The notes below the pieces were generated by a model. That model was given only the letters and a program-made list of their open reading frames with translations, ran no database searches and was not told the DNA's origin. Position numbers and translations under genes: made by a program. This document shows positions 12,079 through 24,000 of a DNA stretch of 64,000 nucleotides, one piece after another; the stretch's first letter is position 1; every line of letters starts with the position of its first letter. Source of the DNA: Aurifilum marmelostoma (taxonomy: Eukaryota; Ascomycota; Sordariomycetes; Diaporthales; Cryphonectriaceae); contig JAMXSV010000006.1 in NCBI GenBank assembly GCA_027559495.1, positions 682,001-746,000 of the forward strand. Direction: 5' to 3'.

Positions 12079-12333
12079 AAGATATACATTTGTCCCCGAG
12101 AGACAATTTGACGGCCAGTCTGCTTTCCTCTCTGTATTAGAAACCCTAGCCCAGAATTGCACCGATATTGTATGCATCCTTTCACCCACCGTCCAAAAAG
12201 AAGAAGAGAGAGAAAAAAAAAAGTCAAACCCCATCCGTGTCTTGCTCATCATTAACCCCATACACACCCTTGGATCGAATTCGGCTTGTTTCCCCTGCTC
12301 GGTGAGATACCGGAGAAAGAGATGCTCCTTTGT
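11533..12333. other. intergenic between two minus-strand genes, no gene seen
   Basis: Upstream of the LigD-type gene and downstream of Cac2. It contains a run of 38 A (12040-12077) and AT-rich sequence. I see no coding frame that is not low-complexity. Confidence 0.6.
12040..12077. repeat. poly-A tract (38 A)
   Basis: An unbroken run of 38 A, the longest homopolymer in the window, lies about 260 bp beyond the Cac2 stop codon. On the minus strand it reads as poly-T downstream of the gene. No flanking target-site duplication was noticed. Confidence 0.9.
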
Positions 12334-14855
12334 TCATGGCTTCGGGTCGACGCCGGGCCCGCTGACCAAGGTCGGCGCAATCCGCTTCTTCTTTGGTTGT
12401 CCTTCCGTCTCCTCCTTCTCGCTCTCGCTCAGGTCTCTCTTCTGGCCGGCCACGCTGTTGCCGGCACTTCGTGGTGTCTCGGGTGGTGTGGTGATGGGCA
12501 CCCCAGTCACCTTGCCCGAGTTGGTGGCAGTCAGCCCTGGTACGCTGCCCGCCAGTAGCGTCGGCGGCCCTGTCGGCGCCACCGATGTCTGTGTTATCAC
12601 CGAAGACGTCGAGTTGGACCTCGCTGGCGACGACGGCCTCTGCGTGGCAAATGACGCCGGTGGGGGTGGCGACGGCGCTGTGAATGAGCTCATTGAATCT
12701 CGGTGTCGGTGTTGCGAGCCGCCCGTGAAAGGCGACGGCGGCGCAAATTGTGAGGTGGGTGTTGGGATGGGCGTGGTCTGGGCCGACGATGCTGCCGCCG
12801 CCGCCTCTGCGGCTTCTTGGCGCCGCTTATGAGGATCGCCTTTCAGTACCTCGCCAAGGTCGGACGGGGAGAACGATATCGCTGAACAGAACCCATCCGA
12901 AGAGGTGACCAGCAGTGTTGTGCCATCAGAAGACCTGCGCGGGGGTCAGAAACGTACGATTTTCTGGTAGGAAAAGTGGGCGTGGAAAAAAAAAAAAAAG
13001 GAAAAAAGAAAAAGAAAAAAAACAGCGTCACCTCCCTAACTTACCACGCAAGATCAGTAAATGTGGCACAGTGCAGGTTGCTGACGATGCATATCGGCGT
13101 CTGCTGCTGCGTGTCGTAGATGAGGATCGAATCCTGCGTCGCGACGGCATACACCATCCTGTAGGGCAGTGCGAATGCTGCCTTGGGGCCTGACGACGCA
13201 GGTATCAGATCTGTGCTCATGGCTCTGGCCATGGGCTCGGAAGACGGTGGGGGCGGCGGGTCCATGACCGAAGGCGCAGGGGATGCTTTCGACAGGGGCT
13301 CAGGCAGTGACGGGATGGGCTCCTCCGCAGAGGACGTGTCGATGGTGATGTTCTTTGTGACCACGGGAGATGTTCGCAGGGTGTAGTATGTGGGCGAGCA
13401 CCTCACGCAGACCGAGGGCTTCTTGTGCCCGGGCAGGTGTGCTGACGGGGGCTTGTTGATGCCCCCTCGTGTGTAGATGTAGACGGTATTGACGACCTCG
13501 TACGAGGGCTTTCCGTCCGCCGTCAGGTGCTGAGACTGATACTGCCCGGCGGGCGTCAACAGCAGACTGCCATCCGGGGTAAATGTCAGCCTCCGGAAGA
13601 AGGACGTGAGGGTCTCGTTGGCGTAGAGGCTGGCATTCTTGACGTTCATGCTGGTGGGTGCGGGCTTCGGAGAAGCCTCCATCGGCATCACAGCGGGCAG
13701 AGGCATGGACGGTGCGGGACTAGCAGACCGCCGTGAGGAAAAGGACGACCTCCGACTCTGGCCCATGACGCTGGGCGGGTTCATCGGCAGGGCTATCGAG
13801 GTCGGTGTACCCGGGGCAGACGGTACTGGAGAGCCGACCGGGGCGCTCGTGGTGCTGCCGATTCCGGGGACGGCGTCGATGACGGCCAGTTGAGCTCGAT
13901 GGCCAAAGTCTGGCGGTGCAGGGCTGCTGGAGGAGATGCGGCGAGGAGGTGGCAGGTCGGACTTGATGTGGATGACAACCCGGGGCGGCTTGTCTGTGTC
14001 GTTGGTGAGGCTATAATGGCCGTCCTTGGTCTTGAGCGAGTACACATGGACGGAGCGGTCAGACGACTGGGTGGCTATGTATTCGTTGAGAGGATCCCAT
14101 GCCACGCCCTGGACGTAGTGGTTATGCTCCGCAATCTGCCGTATCAAGGTGCCTGTTGTCCTGCCCGTCAGCATTTGCCTTCTTGTCCGCGTCCCGCCAC
14201 GCGTCGAGGAGAGCAGTGCGTACCCGTCGTAGCATTGTAGATCCTGGCCACGTTATCCATGCTCCCTATGATGAAGTACGAGCCGTCGGGGGCCCAGGCC
14301 AGGTCGTAGATCTCCGAGCCCGAGGAGCGGCACATGTGCTTGGTCCTCCAGCTCTCCTTGTCGTCAAAGCTATCGCTCCCAAAGGCAGGATTGGTCGTCT
14401 CGGAGGGGACCCACAGGATCACGTTGCCATCGTCACCGGCTGATGCGAGGGTTTCACCTGTTTTGGATGCTGTTTAGTATAAAAGAGGCCTGATAACCAT
14501 CGTAGCAATGGTAGCGAAAAGGAAGAAACAGGACTGTCATACTTTTTGGTGACCACCTTACGACGTTGACGGCTTGTGTGTGCTTGGACAGGGTCGCGAG
14601 GTAGTCGACCTTCCGCTCCTCACCGTTCGACTCGACACGCCAGAGCTGTAAAGAGAGAGAGAGACAGACAAGGTCAGCAGACAGCTCCGCAGAACACCAG
14701 AAGGGGAGGAGGTAGATGTTTTTTTTGTGCCGTACCCGGACGTTTGTATCGCCACCAGCAGTTGCTAGACGGCCCTTGCCTGAAGGCTCGAAGTGGGCCG
14801 AGTAGATGGGCTGGGTCTGGTCATGCCAATTGATGATCAGAGGTGTGGCCTTCAT
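12334..14855 (-). CDS. cac2: chromatin assembly factor 1 subunit Cac2/p60 (WD40)
   Basis: Middle subunit of CAF-1, which deposits H3-H4 onto newly replicated DNA. Five exons are inferred, in minus-strand order: 14855-14736, 14645-14543, 14457-14224, 14152-13045 and 12934-12334. Introns are 90, 85, 71 and 110 bp, all GT-AG with matching phases, giving 721 residues. The N-terminus IINWHDQTQPIYSAHFEP and the blocks GKGRLATAGGDTNVR, LSKHTQAVNVVRWSP, SEIYDLAWAPDGSYFIIGS, HNHYVQGVAWDPLNEYIAT and TDLAW ... VTSSDGFCSAISFSP are characteristic of the CHAF1B/Cac2 beta-propeller. The roughly 180 C-terminal residues are Ala/Pro/Ser/Thr-rich and disordered, with a basic PKKKR nuclear-localisation-like motif near the end. 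A long Pro/Ser insert occupies exon 4 between propeller blades. Assignment is firm; intron ends were chosen by hand. Confidence 0.93.
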
Positions 14856-17800
14856 TCTGGCACGCAGACGGTCCGAGGCCCGTCTTCTCTCTCATGTAAG
14901 GCAATGATAAAGTATGGACCCGAGGGGCAGTGGTACGCCGTGGAGGCTCGCTATGGACGGTCGGCTGTCGACCAGAGGAAGAGGGGTGCTGGGTGGGCTC
15001 GTTGAATCCTGGGATCGTGTTCCCGACGCGGTTTGGAACTGTCGGATTTCGACGTGGACGCGTACCAGACGAGGTTAGATGGTTGTTTGGCCGGGAGAGC
15101 GGCTGTCAGGGTCCAAAGTATCGCCTGGTAAGAGAAGACTCTTGCGTTCTGCAGCTTGTCGAGAGGTGATGGGAAGGTGAGGGAAGAGGTTGAGAAGAGG
15201 ACAGTGATCTTTTCCCGAGAGAAAGAAGTGGTAGTGGTGGTGGTTAGTCAGTCCTTGGTTTCAATGCTGTTCAGGTTGCTGCAGATCAGATCAGATCAGA
15301 TCACGTAGCAGATGTGTACTCTCAGCTCTGGTGGAGGTTGCTGCTGCTACAGTACTTGCTCCTCACTGCTCCTCAGTGGACGGCATGCCCTGGGGCGTGG
15401 GCCCGTCTTCTTGGCGCCGGGGGGGGTTGCTCAGCATTAGCCCCTCAACACGGTTGGTTGGCCGCCAGGTTGGACGACAAGCTCCAGCAGCTAGCTCTCC
15501 AACATCTGGGGGCCGTGTATCCGCCCACATACAGTACATAGTCCGTAGTCTGTAGCATGAAAACTGATGCATCTAACCCCCGTTGCACCCTGAGCACACT
15601 CTGCAATCCATCCGTCCTACATGGGATTAGATCCATCCTGTCCTAGTGAGATGGTCCTAGCAACTGGTGTCACGCCCCAGCAGACAAAGTTCTATGCAGT
15701 GGCCAACCTGCTCTTTGGATGATGATGCTCGGAATAAATCTGCCCAGTCGGATCCAAGCTCTTGTTTCGAAACGGAGGATTCAAGCCCACCCAAGACCTC
15801 AGGTGCAGCAGATGTTGGGAGCCAATGACCGTTACAGCAATGGCACAAGCGACAGCTCCGAGACAAGCATGCAGCCAGGGGTGGTCATTCTGCTATAGGT
15901 GCAGCAATAGCGCGCTCAAAATACCACACACACTCGCCTTCGGCGGAAGAGCAGCACCTGACTATGCCCGTGTAGCCTCTGACTATGGGAGGGACTCTCG
16001 ACCTCTCGATTCATCTACAATATAGCCACCTGTCATGTTCGACGGCCAAGTGTGGCCAGACAAAGATGCAACCTTCAACTCATCGTCAGTACCTACATGG
16101 ATAGCACATGGGAGGAGCAGACGCAGATCCATCCACCTGATGCATGCATGCAGTGTCTCTCCTGGCATGCTGCTGTCCCATCGTCTGTGGATCCTCCTGT
16201 CAGTAGAGAAAACGATTATAAGCACCTGCTGCAGGTATACTGGAAAGGGGAGTAAAGTATGGAGCAACTAATTCGTTTTCTGCCATCTGGTAGCGACGTC
16301 GTCCTTGATTTTCATTCCTATCAGAATGTGCAAATTGCATCTGTACTTTGAAACGCAGAGAGGATGCAGGCTGCAGTAATGATGTTTATTTGTTCATTTG
16401 TTCTAATTTCAATTGTATCGGGGGGCAAGAGGATGGATGACTTCTTCACTCTCCTGTGCCTTCCCTGTTGACAAGTCTTCATCTGCTGTGAGCTTCACGA
16501 ATTCACTAGGCAGTTGCGGACTGGACTCACCTCCTCCTTCCAGTATAGTCACTTTACTTCCTCCTCGTCCTGTTCTTCCCATCTTCAATTCTTTCTTCGA
16601 GGAGACGACAGGACTGCGACACTTTGACTCATACCACCCGTTGAGTCACTTCCGTTGTCGGGCTGTAACCCTCCTTCATGATCACTGGCTCCCACCATCA
16701 TTTGACGTGTTACTCGACCATCGCCGCCGCTACTACTATCACTACCACCACCATCCCACCCATTGAGGACATAGGCGCAGAACAAAAAATCGAGACCATT
16801 GGACGTTGCAACAGTCATCCTCTCCTAATCTTGAAAGCAGGATCAGGCACACAAACTCGCAACGTATACATCATGTCGGATGTAATTCAATGTCATCTGA
16901 GACATTCGGTCTCTGCTTTTTGCCAGGCCTTTTCCGGCTCAAAACACTCTTCCCAACTTGCTGGCCAATGACTGATGGATGATTACAGCATTATTAGTCT
17001 TCGTTCGAGCCTCGTCACGATCGCAGAGCCATAATTCCTCTGGCAGAGATAATGTCATGATCCGACATGCCATTATCAACCGAACCCCTCTCGAAGCCCC
17101 CCATTCGGAGCATGCAGAAATAAGCGCCAAAGACGACCTCTCCCACACGACAGCAAATCCCCCCTGGTCTTCCCGTGCAAGTCATCCATCCACACACGGG
17201 GCGTCATCTTGATAGCCGCGCTACTGCAAGTCCCTTCTTACCTGCATAGACCTGGGCACCAGGTCATGCAACTCATGACTATGGGAGTAACATTCTATTG
17301 TCAAGCGCAAAAGTCTGGGACGCAGCCCCATATCGGATGCCCTGGCCGCCACATTTTAGAAGCCCCATACAGATAATCTTGTAGTGCTCTCCTGGCCCGG
17401 CACACCTTCTCAACTTTGCCTAATGCACCCGAGGTTACTTGCAAGCTATGCCTGCAGATCAGAGAGTGAAGGATCACCTTTTGCGCAGCAGCCGCCTCCA
17501 CGTTCTTGTCCAGCATCCCTTCCACACCGCCCGACATACTCCTGCGGCTAGGCTGTCGACATGTTCCTTGTCAATCGTTGACTCACACGCCGCTTTCGCT
17601 GGACCTGCATCTATCTATCGTGCCCTCACTTGAGGCTAAGCATCCCGCCATGCGACACCGAACCAGAGAGCGCGACAGGGTGTGGAGCTGATGCCGGGGC
17701 TCTCAATCTCAGAAATACGGTTACGTATGGTTGACGTTCGCGCTCACGGCAGACCGAATATCAACTTCCTCTTTGCCGTCTCTTACGCAACTATTGCCCG

Positions 17801-18370
17801 GGCTTACGAAGTCCCCCGCTCTTCTTCCCTCCTGTCTTTTGTCTCGCCCATGCATTGTTCGAGATCGTCAATAACCTTCAATTTCCCTCGAGGAACCAGT
17901 CGTTTATCGTCCTCCGTAACGTAACTTTCCTGACCCAACCAACCGACACCACGCAAGCCCTTATCTCCGCCGTTCCCAGGCACGAGGGTCAAGACCAGAC
18001 ACCTTTTGCCATTGCACTAGCTGGAAGGGCTCACCTTCCTCTGGGACCCTCTCAAACGTGTAAAGAGTACTACTTCTCGGTGGGGAGGACCGGACCCCTG
18101 TGCCGTCGACATCTTAGCATTCACATAAACCGTGGGTCTATCCGCATCCTCAGCCTCCGCCTGACGTTCGATCCTCACCTCTCTCGACTCGATTAATTCC
18201 GCCGAAGGTCCGAGGCCTCGAGAAAGTGGTCGCTCTTTTTTTTTCTTTTCTTTCTTTTTTTTTTTCCTTCCTGAAAACGACCACTTTCGTTTTCCTCTCA
18301 AGACTGTTTTCTTTTTGCGTTTTTTTTGGGTTGGCGAGACAGGCAGCCAAGTTCGACCCTCGTCTCCAAG
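14856..18370. other. intergenic, 3.5 kb, divergent promoters, no gene seen
   Basis: The region separates the divergent Cac2 (-) and ABC transporter (+) genes. It holds a GATCA pentamer repeat at 15283-15303 and several TACAGTAC-like words. The open frames are shorter than 120 codons, contain no recognisable domain and lack the codon bias of the neighbours. The last 150 bp are T-rich and probably transporter leader. Confidence 0.55.
15283..15303. repeat. (AGATC)n short tandem repeat
   Basis: Four perfect AGATC-type pentamers in tandem occur in the intergenic region upstream of Cac2. This makes several adjacent GATC sites. No function is inferred. Confidence 0.75.
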
Positions 18371-21300
18371 ATGCAGGATGAATCCCTCATAATCGCCTTT
18401 ACTACTGGCTTCGCTGTTGTCGGGCTCGTCTCCTTGCCGGCAATCTCCACTTTTGTCTCTCAGCTTACGACGCGCAAGCCCAAACAGGATGGATATGAGG
18501 ACAAAGATGGCAAGGCAACACCAGAATCCGTGGAGGCTTACTCTGCAAGATGGCCAAAGATCTTGATCGTGCTCTTCGCCTTTCTGGCGAGCGGCACGTC
18601 AATTGCCACCGCGGTATGGACAACCATCCGCGCCAGAGAGGGTGGCTCATTCTTTGGGAATTGGTTGAGCGCAGGCGCCCTGGTGAGCAGCCTCTCCTCC
18701 TCATTTCGTATCCGTTCTTCATCTTTCCTCCTTGGTACAGCAACAATAGTCGACAGGCTAACCTCTCGTACAAAATAAAAAGATCCTTGTACTGTTCCAG
18801 GCAATCGCCATTGCTTCGTGCAGGCATTCTTCGGTCAGGTCCTACAACCTCGGCCTCTACTCATTTCTGTCCTCCTTGATCCTGGCCGTCATCCTCCTTG
18901 CCCGGGGCACATATGAATTTGAGCTTCTGTTACGCCACGAACCTGTGCAGTTTGCGCTGCGGATCGTGGAGATCGCCTCCATCATCCTCCTGGGAGTCTC
19001 TGCCTTGTGCATCCCGCGGCGCCCAGAAGTATACGATGCCAATGGCAAGCCAATCGATGCCATGTACACGGCGTCCGCCCTGAGCCGCTTCACCTGGGGC
19101 TGGCCGCTGCATCTCCTGAAGGAGGCCGGCAGGCGGGGACAGCTTGAGATGACCGACCTCCCACGGCTGAATCAATACGGTCGGGCCGCCGAGCTGTCTG
19201 CCGACTGGAAGAGTCGTGCGCCAGACAGATCTCTCTGGCTGGCCGTCCTCTGGCTTCACAAGGGGAGCCTTGCGAAACAGTGGGCTCTCACCCTGGTGAC
19301 GGCCTTTTTGAACTTTGGACCTCAGTGGGTTATCCTGCAACTTCTACGCATCCTAGAGACATCTTCCCAACAGGACAATTACGCGCTGGATGTCTGGATA
19401 TGGGTCATCTGGCTTGGGGTCGTCATTGTTGCCCAGAACTGGGTCGAGGCCCACGTATTCTGGATATCTATCACTGAGCTGTCAATTCCCGTGCGATCCC
19501 AGTTGTCGGCCCTGATATTCGAAAAGAGCATGCGCAAGAAGGACGTCAAGGGCACCGGGAGGAACTCGAACGCCAAGAAAGCTGTCCAGGACGGCGAATC
19601 TGCCGAGCCCGTCATAGCTGCCGCCGCGGGACAGAGTACAACCCCAGACAGTCCCGAGGTCCCAGAGGAGGAAGACGAGTCCGAGGCCCTCAAGAAGAGC
19701 AAGCAGGGCACTGTCAACCTGATCGGGGTCGATACGAAGCGGGTCTCCGACTTTGCATTGTTCCAGAACATGTTCCCCGGCAGTCTGGCAAAGCTCATCG
19801 TCTCGCTGGCTTTTCTGGTGTCTCTCCTTGGATGGCAGGCCCTCCTCGCTGGCTTCTCTACGATGCTTGCGATCACGCCCGTCAACATCTGGGCCTCCAA
19901 ACGGTACGCAAGGGCCCAGGACAAGCTGATGAAGGTCCGCGACGATAAGCTCGCGGTTGTCAACGAGGCCCTACAGGGAATCCGCCAGATCAAGTTCTCG
20001 GCATCCGAGCCACAGTGGCAGCAGAAGATCGACGACGTGCGCGAGACCGAGCTCAAGAGTGTGTGGGCCGTCTTCATGAGCGACAACGTGCTCCTGGCCT
20101 GCTGGGTTACCACCCCGATCGCCCTGGCCGCAGTCTCCCTGACAGTGTATGCTGCCGTGTACGGGACACTCCTGCCATCAGTCGCCTTTGTCAGCCTTGG
20201 CGTCTTCCGAGCCCTCGAGGTGACTTTGTCGGTCATTCCGGAACTGACTACAGATGCCTTGGACGCCTGGACCTCCATCAAGCGCATTGAGAAGTACCTG
20301 CAGTCCCCTGAGATCGAACACTCGGCTGCCGAGTCTGACGAGGTCACCTTCGACAACGCCTCGATCGCTTGGCCTGCCGACGAGCAGCTGGACGATGCGG
20401 AGAGGTTCGTCCTGAGGGGTGTCACCGCGACATTCCCCAGGGGAGAGCTGTCTGTCATCTCCGGCAAGACCGGTGCGGGCAAGTCTCTGATGCTCGCTGC
20501 TATCCTGGGGGAGGTGGACATCTTGTCTGGAAAGATCGCCATGCCCAGGCCGCCTGATTATGGGGACCGGAAGGACAGCAAGGCTACAAGAGATAACTGG
20601 ATCATCCCCGAGTGCGTTGCGTACGTCGCCCAGATCCCGTGGATCGAGAACGCCAGCATCCGCGAGAACATCGAGTTCGGCCTGCCCCACGACGAGGAGC
20701 GCTACCAAAAGACCATCGAGGTCTGCGCGCTCAGCAAGGATCTAGAGATGCTCTCGGATGGTGAGAAGACGGAGATTGGCGCCAACGGGATCAATCTCAG
20801 CGGTGGTCAGAAATGGCGAGTCACTCTCGCCCGTGCCATCTACTCCAGAGCGGGTATCCTGGTCTTTGACGATATCTTCTCGGCAGTTGATGCTCACGTC
20901 GGCCGCCACATCTTTGAGAAGTGTCTCACCGGCGAACTTGCAGCCGGGAGGACCAGGATCCTAGTCACCCACCATGTCGCTCTCTGCCAGCCCAAGACGA
21001 AGTACATCGTCGAGCTGGGAGACGGCAAGGTTCTGCACGCCGGCTTGCTGTCAGAGCTGCAGGACGACGGGACGCTTGAGCTCATCAAGAGCCACGAGCA
21101 GACGGCGATGGAGATCAGGGAAGACGAAAACCTCACCGCAGTTAACTCGCAGGAGGCTTCAGACGACGAGGCGGATGAGCCGGTCGCCAACGGCGACACG
21201 CTCAAGAAGGTCCTCTCCAAGCAGCAGGAGGCGAGAAAGTTCGTCGAGGATGAGAAGCGCGAGCAAGGAGCCATCAAGTCGCACGTCTACAGCGTCTACC

Positions 21301-23286
21301 TCAGAGACTCTGGCGGTCTTGTCTTCTGGGCTGGCCTGATCGCAGTGTATGTCGTGGTCCAAGGCATCCTGCTCGGCCGCTCTTGGTGGTTACGCATCTG
21401 GACTGGGGATGACGCCACCCGCGAGCAGAGCCTCCACTACACCATGTCTCTGCAGACAGTCGACCTCTATCCACACGCGCAGGCCTCACTCGTCGGTGCC
21501 ACCTCGGGAGCCGGCCAGCACTCGCTCGGCTTTTACATGTGGATCTACGTCGCCCTCGCCTTGGCTGCCGCCCTCATCGGCACATTCAAGTACTGGTGTA
21601 CCTACGTCGGGTCCATCCGCGCGTCTCGGCGCCTCTTTGCGAAGCTGAACTTTGTCATCCTGCGAGCTCCTCTGCGGTGGCTGGACACTGTGCCCGTGGG
21701 CCGCATCCTCAATCGGTTCACGGCCGACTTCCACATCATCGACTCCCAGCTGGCCAACTCGTTCGCATTTGGAGCCGGGTCCTTCCTCCAGCTGATGGGC
21801 ATCATCGTGGCCAGCCTGTTCGTCTCGCCTTACCTCGTCCTGCTCGCGATGGTCCTGCTGGTCTTTGCTCTACGCTTTGCGATCCTGTACCTCCACGGCG
21901 CCCGGCCAGTCAAGCGTCTAGAGAGCACTGCCAAGAGCCCCGTATTTGAGCAGTTCGGCTCGGCCCTGACAGGCGTGGCCACCATTCGAGGCTTCGACAA
22001 GACGAACACGTACGTGGACAGGATGTATGCCAAGATCGATGACTACGGATCCGCCACCTGGCATCTGTGGCTGTTCAACCGGTGGATGGGCTGGCGCATG
22101 GCGCTTGTGGGCAGCATGTTCGCGATCGTCGTGTCCGTTCTGGTATTGTTGACTCCAGGTATCAACGCGGCGCTGGCAGGCTTCGCCTTGGCTTTTGCGC
22201 TCGAGTTTGCGAGCGCCGTAACCTTTACTGTCCGGCTGTATGCAAATCTGGAGCTGAACATGAATGCAGCCGAGCGTAAGTTTGTCATCCTACGAGCCCG
22301 GTGGCGACGGAGAAGGACAAGAGAAAAGAAGAAGAGGAAAAAAGAGAGACCCAAGTAAGAAACTGAATTTATGTGTAACAGGAATTGTCGAGTTTACCGA
22401 GCTGGACCACGAGACCCTCGAGGGCACTACCCCGCCCGCCGCCTGGCCCACCGAGGGCATCATCGAGGTCGACGACCTGGTCGTGGGCTACGCACCGGAC
22501 CTACCCCCGGTGCTGAAGGGTCTCACCTTCAGCGTGAATCGAAACGAGCGCATCGGCGTGGTCGGACGGACGGGCGCGGGCAAGTCCTCGCTGACCCTGG
22601 CGCTCTTCCGCTTCCTCGAGGCGCGATCCGGCACCATCCACATCGATGGCCTGGATATCTCCAAGATCAAGCTGCACGACTTGCGCTCACGCCTGGCCAT
22701 CATACCCCAGGACCCGGTCCTCTTCACCGGCACTGTCCGCTCCAACCTCGATCCCTTCAACAGGCATACCGACGCCGAGCTGCGCGACTCCCTAGAGCGC
22801 GTGCACCTAATCCGCGGCACTGGTGGTACCGTCACGCCATCGGCCCCCTCGTCCGGGGATAACACCGACGCCGCCACCGCAGGCAATGCCAATATCTTCA
22901 CCGACCTCTTGTCGCCCATCTCCGAGGGCGGGCTGAACCTGTCCCAGGGTCAGAGGCAGCTCCTCTGCCTGGCGCGCGCGATCGTGGCCCGCCCCCGCGT
23001 GATGGTCCTCGACGAGGCGACCAGCGCCGTCGATATGAGCACTGACGCCCTGATCCAGCGATCTATCCGCGAGGAGTTCACCGACTCCACACTGCTCGTC
23101 ATCGCACACCGCCTGAGCACCATCGCCGACTTTGACAGGATCCTGGTGCTGAGCGATGGCAGGGTCGCAGAGTATGGGCGACCGAGGGAGCTGTGGGAGA
23201 AGGACGGTGGCAGTGGCATCTTTAGAGGCATGTGTGAGGAGAGCGGTGAGCGGGAGAGGCTGGAGGCTATTGTTTTTGGGCACTGA
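18371..23286 (+). CDS. ABCC/MRP-type full-size ABC transporter
   Basis: Predicted ATP-driven exporter of the ABCC family (yeast YBT1/VMR1/YCF1 type), probably in the vacuolar or plasma membrane and moving organic anions, conjugates or toxins. Exons are 18371-18682, 18801-22275 and 22382-23286; introns of 118 and 106 bp are GT-AG; 1,563 residues. The first roughly 175 residues give several hydrophobic helices (a TMD0-like region). TMD1 follows, with a Glu/Asp/Lys-rich cytosolic loop. NBD1 has Walker A GKTGAGKS at about residue 659, signature LSGGQK, and ILVFDDIFSAVD, where Asp stands in place of the catalytic Glu. TMD2 leads to NBD2 with Walker A GRTGAGKSS at about residue 1324, signature LSQGQRQ and VMVLDEATSAVD, then the switch His in VIAHRLST. 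The degenerate NBD1 and canonical NBD2 fit ABCC transporters. The substrate cannot be told from sequence. The start ATG begins MQDESLIIAF, after a T-rich leader. Confidence 0.93.
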
Positions 23287-24000
23287 GGAGCTGGTGATGG
23301 GCTTTTCCATTGCCTTGTCTTGAGACATGATAGACATTATGCGCGGAACTAGAGATGTTGGAGGGTTCTTGGTGAGTTATAAACGTGACAGTTGGGGAGG
23401 AACGGGAGAGGGCGCATCAAAAACGGAGTTCTGATATTTGATCATCATTTTTCTTTTGCTTTGAAACAGAACAGAGGTAATCGTACCACCGCATCACCAT
23501 TGCACGCAATACGCTTAGTGTTTGGTTTTTTTTTTCTTGATGTAATTCCGTTAAGTATCTCCTGTTATTACAAGACTAAAATACCTTCTCATCGTTGGCC
23601 CACCATACTCACCGGGCTGCTCACCCAGCAAATGGCTTTCTGGGAAGTACAGCGACTACATGTATGCCGATTCCTCATCCGTTCTCTGCTCCGTTCCATT
23701 TATACAAAACACTTGCCGCAGGTGAGCAGATCCAACAACAACAAATGTGTCGAGTACGCAATATTTCTGAAGACGAAGGCCGTGCATGTGTGTGATGCTG
23801 CTTCATTCGTGTTTCCGTCCCGTTTGATCCATTCCGTCCCAGTGTCTTGGTGGTTTTTGGTTTTTTTTTCCTTCCTCCGAAACAACCGCCTCCCTCACAA
23901 TCATATCGTCTTCCTCGTAGGAAGATACAAGGCGCGTAAGTAAGCACAAAGACAGCGGTCGGTTCTCTTCCAAGAACCCCAATCCATTCCATCGCCCATC
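23287..24000. other. intergenic between convergent genes, no gene seen
   Basis: The 3' flanks of the ABC transporter (+) and the membrane-anchored protein gene (-) meet here. The sequence has short T runs and no coding frame with recognisable content. Confidence 0.55.

Noticed and set aside
19379..20542. 387-codon minus-strand ORF inside the ABC transporter
   Set aside because: It is antisense to a clear coding exon with C/G-rich third positions, which commonly leave long antisense frames open. No domain was recognised.
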